Positions 18,466-28,009 of a DNA stretch of 64,000 nucleotides are shown here, one piece after another. Source of the stretch: Nostoc sp. UHCC 0302 (GTDB lineage Bacteria > Cyanobacteriota > Cyanobacteriia > Cyanobacteriales > Nostocaceae); the NCBI RefSeq assembly GCF_038096175.1, contig NZ_CP151099.1:622501-686500 (forward strand). Reading direction: 5' to 3'. The notes under the pieces were generated by a model. That model had not been told where the DNA came from. It saw only the letters and a list, made by a program, of their open reading frames with translations, and ran no database searches. Each line of letters opens with the position of its first letter. Position 1 is the stretch's first letter. The translations under genes were made by a program, and so were the position numbers.

Positions 18466-20862
18466 ATGATTAATTTTTGGGTCTTGTTTAAAAGCTTGGG
18501 AGTTACAATAGGTAGTGCTATAACTTTTTCTACAAACTCTGCTATTGCCCAAATTACTCAAGATGGTACTTTACCTGTTAATTCTTTAGTAACAAAACAA
18601 GGCAATATCACAATTATTAAAGATGGAACCGAATCTGGAAACAATCTATTCCACAGTTTTAAAGAGTTTTCTGTACATAATGGAAGTACAACTGAATTTC
18701 AATATGTTGGCAATATTGACAACATTATTAACCGCGTAACAGGTAAGTCTATTTCTAATATTGACGGTATCCTTAAAGTTAATGGCACAGCAAACCTCTT
18801 TTTAATTAATCCTAATGGGATAATTTTTGGCCACAATGCTTTTTTAGATATCCGCGGTTCATTTGTGGCGAGTACAGCTAGTAGTGTAAATTTTGCCGAT
18901 GGTATCAAGTTTAGTGCTACAAATCCCCAAACCATACCTTCGCTGAAAGTAAGTGTTCCTATAGGTTTACAATTCGGAGCGAGTGCGGCTCCCATCCGCA
19001 ATCAATCCCAAACAAAAGTCAATGGCGCGACTAATAGTTTTGGTCAATCTGTTGGTCTACAGGTACTGCCAGGCAAAACTTTAGCACTTATTGGTGGTGA
19101 CATAACACTACAAGGCGGAAATATCACAGCAAGTGGGGGACGAATCGAGCTAGGTAGTGTTGGTGCTAATAGTTTAGTCACTTTGAACTCAACGAACCAA
19201 GGTTGGACAACAGGATATGAACGGGTACAAAATTTTCAGAATATCCAACTCATAGAACGAATGGTAAATGGTTCTAATATCCCCTCTATTGTAGATGCCA
19301 GTGGTGAAAGTGGTGGTAACATTCAGGTTCAAGGTAGGACAGTGGAACTAATTGGCTATCTTGTGTCTTTAACAACTCAGACTAGAGGTGAGGGAAAAGG
19401 CGGAGACTTAACAATTAACGCTAAGAAATTAATTGTTCGAGATGGCGCGCAAGTATTTACTTCTACTCTAGGGAAAGGTAATGGAGGAAATTTGACTGTG
19501 AATGCCTCTGAGTCCGTTGAGGTTGTTGGTGGTGTTCCTATACCAAATAGTAATTTTTTTCAAAGAAGTGCATTATTTAGTACAACTGGCTTAAGTGGAA
19601 AGGCAGGTGACCTGACTATCAACACTGGAAGGTTGCGTGTTGAAGATGGAGCAAGGATTACAACAGAGTCTAATGGCACGGAAATTAATTCAAAGTTAAT
19701 ACCGGCTACAGGTGCAGGAGGGGATTTGACTGTGAAAGCTTCTGAATCTGTAGAATTAATTGGAACATCAGTAACAGGTTCTGCTAGCGGCTTATTTGCT
19801 GCTACTAATGGTTCTGGAGATGCAGGCAAAGTAATAATCGATACAAAAGAGTTACTTGTTCAAGATCATGCTGGGGTGAGTGTCAGTAGTAAATTTATCC
19901 CGGGTTTTACTTATACAGAGGATACAAGCAATCTAGGAAAAGCAGGGGATCTAAATGTCAGCGCTCGTTTTATACTTCTGGACAACCAAGGAAAACTGAA
20001 ATCTGATAGTGATTCAGGACGAGGTGGAAACATTACGCTAAATGTGCAGGATTTATTACTAATGCGCCACCAAAGCCAAATATCCACCAATGCAGTCACG
20101 AATGGGCTTGCTGGTAGTGGAGGTAATATTTTCATCAATGCTGCTAATGGCTTCATCGTTGCAGCTCCCTTAGAAAATAGCGATATCACCGCCAATGCAT
20201 TCTCTGGTTCTGGGGGAAAAATCACAATCAATGCTAAAAGTATCTTTGGATTTGTACCGCGTACACGTACAGACTTAGTGAGGGTGTTACAAACTCAAGA
20301 CCCAAAAAACCTTAATCCAAGTAATTTACTTACAAGTGATATCACGGCGTTTTCGCAGCAAAACCCTTCGTTAAGTGGCACAATTCAAATCAACTCACCA
20401 GATGTTGACCCCAGTAAAGGATTAGTGGAACTGCCTGTAAATGTGGTAGATGCTTCGCAGCAAATAGTTACTGCTTGTAATGCTGAGGGAAAAATGACTA
20501 GGGCTTCATTTATTATTACTGGCCGTGGTGGAATTGCATCTAATCCTGTAGAACTTTTGACGGCTGATACGGTGCTAGCAGATTGGATAACGCTAGAGCC
20601 AGAGGATGAGAATCGTGCTAACAGTAGCCAAAACAGAGTGATTATTCAAGAGTCGAATACACAAGTAGCGTCACAGAAAGTTAATGCTGTCAACAAAGCA
20701 ACTCAAATTGTAGAAGCTCAAGGGTGGGTTATGGATGCCAATGGTAATGTAGTTTTGGTTGCTCAAGCACCGACTGTGACCCCCCATCGGCAAGCACTCA
20801 ATTTCACATCTTGCGCTGTGGTTCAGGAAGTGCGTAGGAATGATGACTTTGTATTTAATTAA
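18466..20862 (+). CDS. Secreted two-partner-secretion (filamentous haemagglutinin N-domain) protein
   Basis: A 798-residue exoprotein. A signal peptide (about 1-27, ending NSAIAQ) precedes the TPS domain: DGTLPVNSLV, FHSFKEFSVHNG, NIINRVTG, then the hallmark LINPNGIIFG (about residues 105-118) and GSFVAST. The remainder is a repetitive beta-helix with recurring GG(D/N)LT(I/V)N..., typical of haemagglutinin-like passengers. Two cysteines near the C-terminus (TACNAEG, TSCAVV) are common in the cyanobacterial forms. Its outer-membrane TpsB partner is not in the window. The gene has a truncated duplicate immediately upstream. Confidence 0.88.
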   Translation: MINFWVLFKSLGVTIGSAITFSTNSAIAQITQDGTLPVNSLVTKQGNITIIKDGTESGNNLFHSFKEFSVHNGSTTEFQYVGNIDNIINRVTGKSISNIDGILKVNGTANLFLINPNGIIFGHNAFLDIRGSFVASTASSVNFADGIKFSATNPQTIPSLKVSVPIGLQFGASAAPIRNQSQTKVNGATNSFGQSVGLQVLPGKTLALIGGDITLQGGNITASGGRIELGSVGANSLVTLNSTNQGWTTGYERVQNFQNIQLIERMVNGSNIPSIVDASGESGGNIQVQGRTVELIGYLVSLTTQTRGEGKGGDLTINAKKLIVRDGAQVFTSTLGKGNGGNLTVNASESVEVVGGVPIPNSNFFQRSALFSTTGLSGKAGDLTINTGRLRVEDGARITTESNGTEINSKLIPATGAGGDLTVKASESVELIGTSVTGSASGLFAATNGSGDAGKVIIDTKELLVQDHAGVSVSSKFIPGFTYTEDTSNLGKAGDLNVSARFILLDNQGKLKSDSDSGRGGNITLNVQDLLLMRHQSQISTNAVTNGLAGSGGNIFINAANGFIVAAPLENSDITANAFSGSGGKITINAKSIFGFVPRTRTDLVRVLQTQDPKNLNPSNLLTSDITAFSQQNPSLSGTIQINSPDVDPSKGLVELPVNVVDASQQIVTACNAEGKMTRASFIITGRGGIASNPVELLTADTVLADWITLEPEDENRANSSQNRVIIQESNTQVASQKVNAVNKATQIVEAQGWVMDANGNVVLVAQAPTVTPHRQALNFTSCAVVQEVRRNDDFVFN

Positions 20863-21092
20863 TATTAAATATTTAATTGTCAAGTATCTGCGGTTAGTAA
20901 TTCTTGCTGTAGAGTTAGAGTTGATTGGAAATAGCCCAATGTGGCTTGTAGCGATCACTTAATTAGTCAGTGTAGTTTACACTCTGGCTCAAAAAGGGGT
21001 AGTAATTAGGATTTTTAGCAGAATTTTTCCTCATACTTGTTCCTTCTTCCGGTACAAGACGAATAAATATAATTTAGTGCAAGTTAAGAGTA

Positions 21093-21515
21093 GTGCAAAC
21101 ATCGCAAATTATGGACGCTGCTAAACGCCTTGCTACTCTTAATCACATCCGCAAACTCAGCCGTCTGATGGATACATCTATACGTATCCCTCTGATAGGT
21201 TTTCATATTGGACTAGATCCAATCATCGGTCTAGTTCCAGGTGCTGGTGATTTGATCAGTACAGGGTTTTCAGCTTACATCATATTTTTAGCTACGCGCT
21301 TTGGTATACCACGCCAAGACTTAGCCAAAATGATTTTCAACGTCGGCTTGGAAGCGATTGTTGGCACTGTGCCTTTAGTAGGTGATTTGTTTGATGCTGT
21401 CTATAAATCCAACATTCGCAATTTGGCAATTTTAGAGCAACATCTGTCGGTAGTTGAACCAAAAATCGAAGAAGTATTTAATGAAATTTACAAAAGTGAA
21501 GTTAGCCGAGTTTAA
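21093..21515 (+). CDS. DUF4112 domain membrane protein
   Basis: A small protein of 140 residues, or 134 if it starts at ATG 21111 rather than GTG 21093; neither has a strong ribosome-binding site. The sequence LMDTSIRIPLIGFHIGLDPIIGLVPGAGDLIS is the DUF4112 signature, followed by a hydrophobic stretch and VGTVPLVGDLFDAVYKSN. It has one or two probable membrane segments. The family has no established function. Confidence 0.8.
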   Translation: MQTSQIMDAAKRLATLNHIRKLSRLMDTSIRIPLIGFHIGLDPIIGLVPGAGDLISTGFSAYIIFLATRFGIPRQDLAKMIFNVGLEAIVGTVPLVGDLFDAVYKSNIRNLAILEQHLSVVEPKIEEVFNEIYKSEVSRV

Positions 21516-21715
21516 GATTTAGAACTTCAAGATTCTACGGGCAGAACTACAGGAGTCAAGCTAAATTAATGCCCTTACATATTGCATTTTTAGGTGAAGA
21601 TTGTCATTAGTCATTTTTAAATGCAAATGACAACTTTCACGAATAGGTATGCAAATTAAATACCTAACAGCTTACAACATTCAAATCTGATATTTAAAAC
21701 AGGAGATGTACTATC

Positions 21716-21949
21716 ATGTCACAGCAAACTGCTGCCGAACTTTTGAAAGCTATAAAACAAGATCAAGCATTAAAAGAAAGGCTGAGAGCAACATCTGATC
21801 CAGAAACCTTTATCACAATTGCTAAAGAACGTGGGTACGACTTTACAGTTGACGAATTGGAAGCTGAACTAGACAAATTATCTGAAGAAGATTTGGCAGC
21901 TATTGTAAATCCAGGGTGGGGGCCTAGACGCCATATTAATCCCAGATAA
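21716..21949 (+). CDS. Nif11-type leader peptide family protein
   Basis: A 77-residue acidic peptide with the Nif11 pattern: an N-terminal helix (AAELLKAIKQDQALKERLRA), then ERGYDFTVDELEAEL and LSEEDLAAI. The short tail NPGWGPRRHINPR (residues 65-77) follows. In other members the Nif11 region is a leader for modified natural products, with the core after it. Here the tail is basic, has no cysteine, serine or threonine, and no modification enzyme is seen nearby, so it may be a stand-alone Nif11 protein. A good ribosome-binding site (AGGAG) precedes the ATG. A MATE exporter gene is the next gene downstream. Confidence 0.85.
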   Translation: MSQQTAAELLKAIKQDQALKERLRATSDPETFITIAKERGYDFTVDELEAELDKLSEEDLAAIVNPGWGPRRHINPR

Positions 21950-21965
21950 TTACTGTTTGCAAGTA

Positions 21966-21988
21966 GAGGCGTTGCAGTGCAACGTCTC
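21966..21988. repeat. Palindrome GAGGCGTTGCA-n-TGCAACGTCTC
   Basis: A 23-base imperfect palindrome directly after the Nif11 gene, related to the one at 13256-13284. It could serve as a hairpin at the transcript end. Confidence 0.7.
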
Positions 21989-22138
21989 GTAGCGAGGTGA
22001 TCTAACGTATTACTTTAAAAGAAGGTAAACATAGAGTTTTAAACTCTTACTGTATTTAATAATTACACTAATTTTGACAGGGCTGAGTGAATAACCTAAT
22101 TTATAATCTTTAAACAGCCTTGATGGAATTTTCTCACT

Positions 22139-23458
22139 TTGTTCTTAATTTCTCAACGACTAGCCTTCTTACGCCATTTCTTCAAATTAGCATCCGTTAA
22201 CATCCTTTCAAACCTGATGGTTCCCATCGCAGGATTAATGGATATGGCGTTTTTGGGACACTTAACAGAAATACGCCATTTAGCAGGTGTGGCAGTAGCA
22301 ACAATTTTATTTAACTATATTTACTGGACATTTGGTTTTCTTCGCATGGGTACAACTGGAATGGTTGCCCAAGCAATGGGGCGTGAAGATCACAGATCAG
22401 TACTACTAATTGGGTTACAGCATGGAGTTTTAGCACTATTACTAGGGCTAGCAATTCTGGTGTTACAACAACCCATACAAATATTAGGTTTTGCCCTCTT
22501 GAGTGCAACACCAGAAATTAAATCCTCTGGAGTTGCTTTCTACAATGCTTTAGTTTGGGGTGCGCCAGCAACTCTCATCAACTTCGTATTAATTGGTTGG
22601 TTTTTAGGGCGAGAACAGAGTAACAGAGTATTGATACTATCAATAGTAAATAGTGGTGTAAATGTACTGCTTGATTACCTGTTTATTGTTCTTTGGGGAT
22701 GGGAAAGTAAAGGTGCTGGAATAGCAACAGCGATTAGTCAGTATCTAATGTTATTGGTAGGTATTTTATTATTTTGGCGAGAAATTGCGTTTAAGCAGGT
22801 GCAAGCGTTAAGTAGAGAATTATTTGACTTTTCTACTTTAAAAGTTGCTTTTATGCTCAATGGCGAGATTATAATTCGCACCTTTGCGTTAATCTCCACG
22901 TTTGCAATATTTACTAACCTAAGTTCCATGTTGGGGACTGTGGTTTTGACAACGAATACAGTACTAATGCAAGTTGTAGCCTTAGCTGCATACTTCATTG
23001 ATGGGTTGGCATTCGCTACAGAGAGTTTGGCAGGAATTTTTCGAGGCAGAGAAAATACTGATGCTCTAATACCGCTGCTACAAGTTTCTACGGTAAGCAG
23101 CTTGGGTGTAGGACTTATGTTTGCTACCGCCTTTATTCTCAGTCCAGAACCGCTTTTTCAATTATTAACGAATCATACTGAGATTATTGAGCATTTACGT
23201 CTTTATGTCCCTTGGTTACTACCAGTTTTAGGGTTTGGTTCTGTTGCTTATGCGTTAGATGGTTACTTCCTGGGGCTGACTCAAGGTCATACACTTCGCG
23301 AGTCGATGCTAAAATCTACTTTGATCGGCTTTATGCCGTTAGCGATCGCAGCTTGGTATTTTCATAATAGCCATCTACTTTGGTTATCAATGTCTTTGTT
23401 TATGGCAGCGAGAACAATGACTTTAGCATTGCAGCTCCCAAAAACATTGAGGAAATAA
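22139..23458 (+). CDS. MATE-family efflux transporter (DinF-like)
   Basis: A 439-residue protein with about twelve membrane segments. The early LMVPIAGLMDMAFLGHL and the FGFLRMGTTGMVAQA segment are characteristic of the DinF branch of MATE drug/sodium or proton antiporters. The likely start is TTG 22139, because no in-frame ATG exists before the first conserved helix. The Nif11 peptide gene lies 189 bases upstream on the same strand, so the exporter might handle its product, but MATE genes are common and this link is only positional. Confidence 0.87.
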   Translation: MFLISQRLAFLRHFFKLASVNILSNLMVPIAGLMDMAFLGHLTEIRHLAGVAVATILFNYIYWTFGFLRMGTTGMVAQAMGREDHRSVLLIGLQHGVLALLLGLAILVLQQPIQILGFALLSATPEIKSSGVAFYNALVWGAPATLINFVLIGWFLGREQSNRVLILSIVNSGVNVLLDYLFIVLWGWESKGAGIATAISQYLMLLVGILLFWREIAFKQVQALSRELFDFSTLKVAFMLNGEIIIRTFALISTFAIFTNLSSMLGTVVLTTNTVLMQVVALAAYFIDGLAFATESLAGIFRGRENTDALIPLLQVSTVSSLGVGLMFATAFILSPEPLFQLLTNHTEIIEHLRLYVPWLLPVLGFGSVAYALDGYFLGLTQGHTLRESMLKSTLIGFMPLAIAAWYFHNSHLLWLSMSLFMAARTMTLALQLPKTLRK

Positions 23459-23692
23459 ACCAAAATAGGCTAACTCTTCTCAAAACTGGCCCTTCATTAA
23501 GACAATTCTGCCGCAGGGTTTAAAAAATCTATCTTTTTCCTAACTGAGATATGTCTTTTGTTAGAAGGATAATTCCCTTTTTATAGTTAGTGTTTATTTA
23601 TAATCAAAAGAGCTAATTGGCTTGAAAGTTAGGTGAGATTTTATCAGATATGCTCACGAAACTATAACTCCATTCGCTGAGTTAATTACACA

Positions 23693-23714
23693 TAGAAACT
23701 AAATTTAGTTTCTA
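23693..23714. promoter_or_regulatory. 22-bp perfect palindrome upstream of the exported stress-like protein
   Basis: TAGAAACTAAA / TTTAGTTTCTA, a perfect inverted repeat with no loop, 74 bases before ATG 23788. Its AT-richness and position make an operator site possible. No matching regulator gene is adjacent. The rest of the 329-base gap shows nothing further. Confidence 0.4.
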
Positions 23715-23787
23715 TAAAAATAGCTAGATTTGGAGTAAGCCAATTATGTCTCGAAACTGTGAAAAGCACTGACAATGGAGTAATGGC

Positions 23788-24183
23788 ATGACAAATTTGA
23801 TTTCTAGGGCGATCGCTTCCGTCAATTCCTTACTTAAGGAATTTCAAGTAAAAAGTTTATTGAGTGTTGTCCTAGTTGGTTTGATAATGCTGACAACGAA
23901 TGTTGCTTCTGCGGACAATAACAAAGGCTTGAAGGAAAAAGTTAGAGAAGACATAGAGCAAAATGATGCCCAAAGACCAAAAACAGTAGGACAATGGTAT
24001 AAAGATGCTCGCCAAACCAATGACGCTCCTGGTGAACGAGTTAAGAAAATTGGACAACAGTCAGCAGAAGCCTTCAAAGAATTTGGTTCCGGATACGTAG
24101 AAGGTGCTAAAAACACAGCTAGTGACGTAGGGGAAAGTGCAGCAGAAGCAGGTAAAGATATCTCTAGACAAGTTGGACGCTAA
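23788..24183 (+). CDS. Small exported helical protein of unknown function
   Basis: A 131-residue protein with an N-terminal hydrophobic segment (about 22-42, SLLSVVLVGLIMLTTNVASA) that looks like a signal peptide. The mature part is hydrophilic and helical, ending in a late-embryogenesis-like stretch of Ala/Gly/Glu/Lys (SAEAFKEFGSGYVEGAKNTASDVGESAAEAGKD, residues about 95-126). I do not recognise a named family. A periplasmic or membrane-associated stress role would fit the composition but is inference. A terminator-like hairpin follows about 150 bases downstream. Confidence 0.72.
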   Translation: MTNLISRAIASVNSLLKEFQVKSLLSVVLVGLIMLTTNVASADNNKGLKEKVREDIEQNDAQRPKTVGQWYKDARQTNDAPGERVKKIGQQSAEAFKEFGSGYVEGAKNTASDVGESAAEAGKDISRQVGR

Positions 24184-24335
24184 ACGCTTTGTCATACTGC
24201 ATTGAGAGAAAGTACTGATATTTGTCATTTGCATTTGCATATACATTTATTAGTACTTGCATAAATACCTTAATCTCAGTGTTGGGTATAAAACTAGGTG
24301 AAATACAAACTTTAGCCGCTGCGCGAAGCTTAAAG

Positions 24336-24366
24336 TAGGGTGGGCATTACAATGCCACCCTATTTT
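24336..24366 (+). terminator. Terminator-like hairpin
   Basis: TAGGGTGGGCATT pairs with AATGCCACCCTA, with one bulged base, followed by TTTTAGTTT. It lies downstream of the 23788 gene on the same strand. Confidence 0.6.
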
Positions 24367-24508
24367 AGTTTATTCATAATAATATAAATAGGGATATTAT
24401 TAGAGCTAGGATTACTAAGCAATTTACCACTTTAAGAGTTGCAAATTGGTAACCTCTAACCTAACATTATCCCTATACATCATACATCCATATATTGTCT
24501 AGAAGATT

Positions 24509-25276
24509 TTATTCTTCTAAAGATTTGGCAGTTTTCGTTAGCAGCTTTCCTAATCTTTGAATTGGGCCTTTGAAGCCTCTTTTTGCTTCTTGACCTACAG
24601 CCGTAGTTTGTTCACCCAGTCTTCCTAATACATTACTAATGTCAGCAGGTTTAGGGTTACTGCGCTTTAAAAGCTGCTTGAGTTCTTTAATCCCATTAGC
24701 AATTTGCTGTAGATTTTCATCTTCGGATTTGTGCAGCAAATTGTACCATTTATCAACACCACCCAGTGTTGTCTCGTTATCAACCTGTGTTAAGTCTTCT
24801 TCAAGAATTTCTATTAAAGAATCAATTTCTTCAATTTGTTCTTGGTCTTCAGCTTTGCCTAAAGAATTACCAGCTTTAGTTAACTGCTTACCCAATTGCC
24901 GAATTGGAGTTTTAATCTCCTTATTAGCATCAGCAGCAAAGTTAGCTGTTTGCTCCCCAATTTCTGTTAGCACTTCGCTAATTTCATGACCTGTAGCTTT
25001 ATTGCTTTTGATAAGTTGCTTGAGTTGTCTAAGGTGAGTAGCAACTTCTTTTAGTTCCGGCTCTTTAGCCTTATGCAGCAATTCGTACCATTCTTCAACT
25101 AAGCTCAAAGCAGCATCACTTGGTACTACCGTCAAATCACCCTCTAGCGCAGACTTCAATGACTCTAGCTTCTGGCTCAATTCGCCATTATCACCATTGT
25201 TATCAGATGCTTTCTTACTTGTATCTTCTTCATGGGTAGAACTTTGCTGACCCTTGGTTTTTGGTTGGCTAGCCAT
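24509..25276 (-). CDS. Soluble helical protein built from two duplicated units, function unknown
   Basis: A 255-residue, highly charged, cysteine-free protein without a membrane segment. After a polar N-terminal tail (about 1-35) come two homologous units of about 105 residues. Each begins LE-DLT-V, continues with (V)EEWYELLHKA or VDKWYNLLHKS, LRQLKQLIKS or IKELKQLLKR, and then the helix (V)L..(I/L)GEQT.....A..... and ends PI(R/Q)(Q/R)LGKLLTK. The duplication is clear by eye. I do not recognise the family. It starts at ATG 25274-25276. An unassigned gap of about 900 bases lies upstream. Confidence 0.75.
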   Translation of the reverse strand: MASQPKTKGQQSSTHEEDTSKKASDNNGDNGELSQKLESLKSALEGDLTVVPSDAALSLVEEWYELLHKAKEPELKEVATHLRQLKQLIKSNKATGHEISEVLTEIGEQTANFAADANKEIKTPIRQLGKQLTKAGNSLGKAEDQEQIEEIDSLIEILEEDLTQVDNETTLGGVDKWYNLLHKSEDENLQQIANGIKELKQLLKRSNPKPADISNVLGRLGEQTTAVGQEAKRGFKGPIQRLGKLLTKTAKSLEE

Positions 25277-26187
25277 AGTGTAATTTTGTTACGGTAACTT
25301 TGTAAAAGTACAAGTATCAGTTTATAAAGCTAATACTGTAGTTCCCTCATTCTCAAGAGCTAATATTAAATTAGTGAATAGATAACTCCTTTGATAGAGG
25401 CTGCTTTGGCTTTTAAAGCTACTTGTTAGTAATAATGGATAAAAAAGCTTAAGTATATGATTAGATCCAAGTGTGTTTGAGATATTAGCAAGGCTTAGAC
25501 AATAATTTTACTAAAAGTAGCTAGTTAGATTTGCTGTTGTCTACGAATAGACTAGAAGAGAAGATTCGGACGATAGAAGCTAGCTACCTTGAACAGAAAA
25601 AGTTATATAAATGCTAGTTTTGTTTTATTATATAAAATAATAAAATTTGCTTATTTTAACATAATATTTAAAGCGTAAGTTTTACAATTAGGTGTTTTTA
25701 CATAAGACAAAATCAAAGATATAATTCAATTAATTTTGTCAGATATTTTAATAAAAAAGCTTGATTTTTCAAAGAAAATCCTTAAAAATAAACGTATTAT
25801 GCAATTACCAAGTTATTGTCCATATAAGCTATAGAATTTATATCTCACTTACTTAAGTCCGCAGATGCGGACTTTTTTATATGTAGTAACTCTCTAGTAT
25901 TACTAAGATAATCTCAATTAGATACTTAATCTTATTCCTAGTCTTTAAAAGATTAGACAATAATCATAATGCATGGAAATGAGACTAGCACAAACTATTT
26001 AGGAATTCTTGCCCTAGATAAGCTACCAGGTAACAAACTAAAGCTGCGGTAGGAGTCTGGTTCAATTAAGTTAAAAACGGTGTAAATTTAGGTTAATAAA
26101 AGATTATGTATTCTTCATTACTGCTTTATAATTCCCATTGACTACAGTATCTTGCCCAAGATACCGCAGATTAGTGGGAGAAATTTG
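25277..26187. other. About 900-base AT-rich region without a protein gene
   Basis: Lies between the divergent 24509 gene and sbpA. It contains a clear terminator hairpin at 25856-25878 that no annotated plus-strand gene accounts for. No tRNA or conserved small protein was recognised. Confidence 0.6.
25856..25878 (+). terminator. Orphan rho-independent terminator
   Basis: A perfect stem AGTCCGCA / TGCGGACT with loop GA, followed directly by six T. No annotated plus-strand gene ends in the 1.6 kb before it, so it may end a small non-coding RNA starting somewhere in 25300-25800. Confidence 0.75.
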
Positions 26188-27366
26188 ATGACCAAGTGGC
26201 AACGTACTCCTAAATCAAGGAGATATTTAACTGAGTTAGTTGAGAGTTACATTATTAAAGCTTCGCAGCCTATAAGACAGTGGTGTTTACAAGCAATACG
26301 AAGTTGGTTAGATAGGTATTATTTATGGGGCTTTGTGTCCCTATTTTTGGTTGGAGTTAGCTTGAGTGTGGTACTGGCTGCCTGTTCTTCACCTAATACT
26401 GATAACACTCGTAATACTAGTGCAACTTCTAAAAGTGATGTAACCCTGACGTTTGTTTCCTACTCGGTTACTAACGCAGCATACGAGCAGATCATTCCGA
26501 AATTTATAGAGAAGTGGAAGAAAGAACATAACCAAAACATTACATTCAATCAGAGTTATGACGGTTCTGGTTCTCAGACATTAGCCGTGATTGAAGGTAA
26601 AGAAGCTGATGTAGTACACCTGTCGCTTGCCCTTGATATTGATAAACTTGTTGAGACAGGTTTTATTCAACCGGGTTGGGAAAAAGAAGCGCCTAATGAT
26701 GCAATTGTTACCACATCTATAGATGCGATCGCTGTACGTGAGGGTAATCCCAAAAACATCAAAACTTGGGCAGACTTGGCACGAGATGGCATAAAAGTAG
26801 TAACTGCTGATCCGAGAACATCTGGTGGTGCGCGCTGGAATTTTCTCAGTCTTTGGGGTTCTGTGACAAAAACTGGCGGTAATGATAATCAAGCAATAGA
26901 TTTTATCTCCAAAGTCTATAAAAATGTACCATTGTTGCCTAAAACTGCTCGAAATGCTAGCGAATTATTTTTCAAAGACAATCAAGGTGATGTTCTGCTT
27001 AACTATGAAAACGAGATGATTTCATTGGCACAACAAAATGGAAAAAAAGTTCCATATATTGTACCTGATGTAAATATCTCCATCGACAATCCTGTTGCTG
27101 TTGTAGACAAAAATGTTGATAAACATGGTACTCGTCCTATTGCAGAAGAATTTATCAAATTTCTTTACACCCCAGAGTCACAAAGAGAGTTTGCCAAATT
27201 AGGATTTCGTCCTGTTGACAAGGCGATCGCAGAAGAACTAAAAAGCAATTTCCCTAAAATTAAAACTCTTTTCAATGCTCAAGATTTAGGAGGATGGAAC
27301 GAGATTCAGAAGAAGTTTTTTGATGAAGGTGCTATCTTCGATAAAATTCGAGCTACTAAGTCTTAA
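26188..27366 (+). CDS. sbpA: Sulfate-binding lipoprotein of the sulfate/thiosulfate ABC importer
   Basis: A 392-residue periplasmic binding protein. An unusually long N-terminal region (about 55 residues) precedes the hydrophobic export segment and lipobox VVLAACSS. The mature part has the sulfate-binding signatures NQSYDGSGSQ and TADPRTSGGARWNFLSLWG, and TLFNAQDLGGWNEIQKKFFDEGAIFDKI at the end. The start is set at ATG 26188, supported by GGGAG seven bases upstream; the frame is also open to TTG 26152. Permease and ATPase genes (cysT, cysW, cysA) are not in the window. Confidence 0.9.
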   Translation: MTKWQRTPKSRRYLTELVESYIIKASQPIRQWCLQAIRSWLDRYYLWGFVSLFLVGVSLSVVLAACSSPNTDNTRNTSATSKSDVTLTFVSYSVTNAAYEQIIPKFIEKWKKEHNQNITFNQSYDGSGSQTLAVIEGKEADVVHLSLALDIDKLVETGFIQPGWEKEAPNDAIVTTSIDAIAVREGNPKNIKTWADLARDGIKVVTADPRTSGGARWNFLSLWGSVTKTGGNDNQAIDFISKVYKNVPLLPKTARNASELFFKDNQGDVLLNYENEMISLAQQNGKKVPYIVPDVNISIDNPVAVVDKNVDKHGTRPIAEEFIKFLYTPESQREFAKLGFRPVDKAIAEELKSNFPKIKTLFNAQDLGGWNEIQKKFFDEGAIFDKIRATKS

Positions 27367-28009
27367 AGTATAGTTGCACAACCCAATGAATATTAAAGTA
27401 AGATGTAATTTTTGATTCTATACAACAAAACTCATTATCGGCTTTGGTGGTGCAACTATAGTAGACAGTAAACACAAAGTAGTCATTGCCGATATTATAG
27501 CCAGCAAGGTAAAAGGTATCTATAGCAATCCTAAATCCTTTGTAATAAACTAGCTCCTCGAATTTTGTGATAAGTCGGGGAGCTATGAATTTCTAGCGAT
27601 CGCTCTACTATTAATCTTGCATTAAGGGATATTGGCGTTTTTCTCAAAACTAGCATCGTTTATCTATAAAAATATGGATACTTCAGTAAATCTGCATTTT
27701 TTAAATTTAGTTACAACGTGTATTTTTTAGGTTGCTAATTAGCTAGTTGAAGTATTGCCTGTTACCTGAAGAGAAAAAGTAACAAATTAAAGTTGGCTAC
27801 ATCTTTGTAGTTTACTCGGTCTAATTTGACAGATAACTAAAAGCGATCGCTCGATTTTCTGTATTTTGTTGTACTGCTGTAGCAAGTTTTTGAACTCTTG
27901 GCACTTCACTTTTTTTAGATGTTCAATTATTTACATACCTCTCACAGCTTGGAAAAAACCAAGTTTAATGAAATAGTGAAACTTGCTAATGTCTTATGGC
28001 TAAGAGCCG
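27367..28009. other. 640-base intergenic region
   Basis: Contains two inverted repeats: TATAGTTGCAC at 27369-27379 with its complement at 27450-27460, and AGCTCCTCGA / TCGGGGAGCT at 27552-27584 (10-bp stem with one G-T pair, 13-base loop). Neither has a T-run. Two HIP1 sites are present. No gene seen. Confidence 0.55.
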
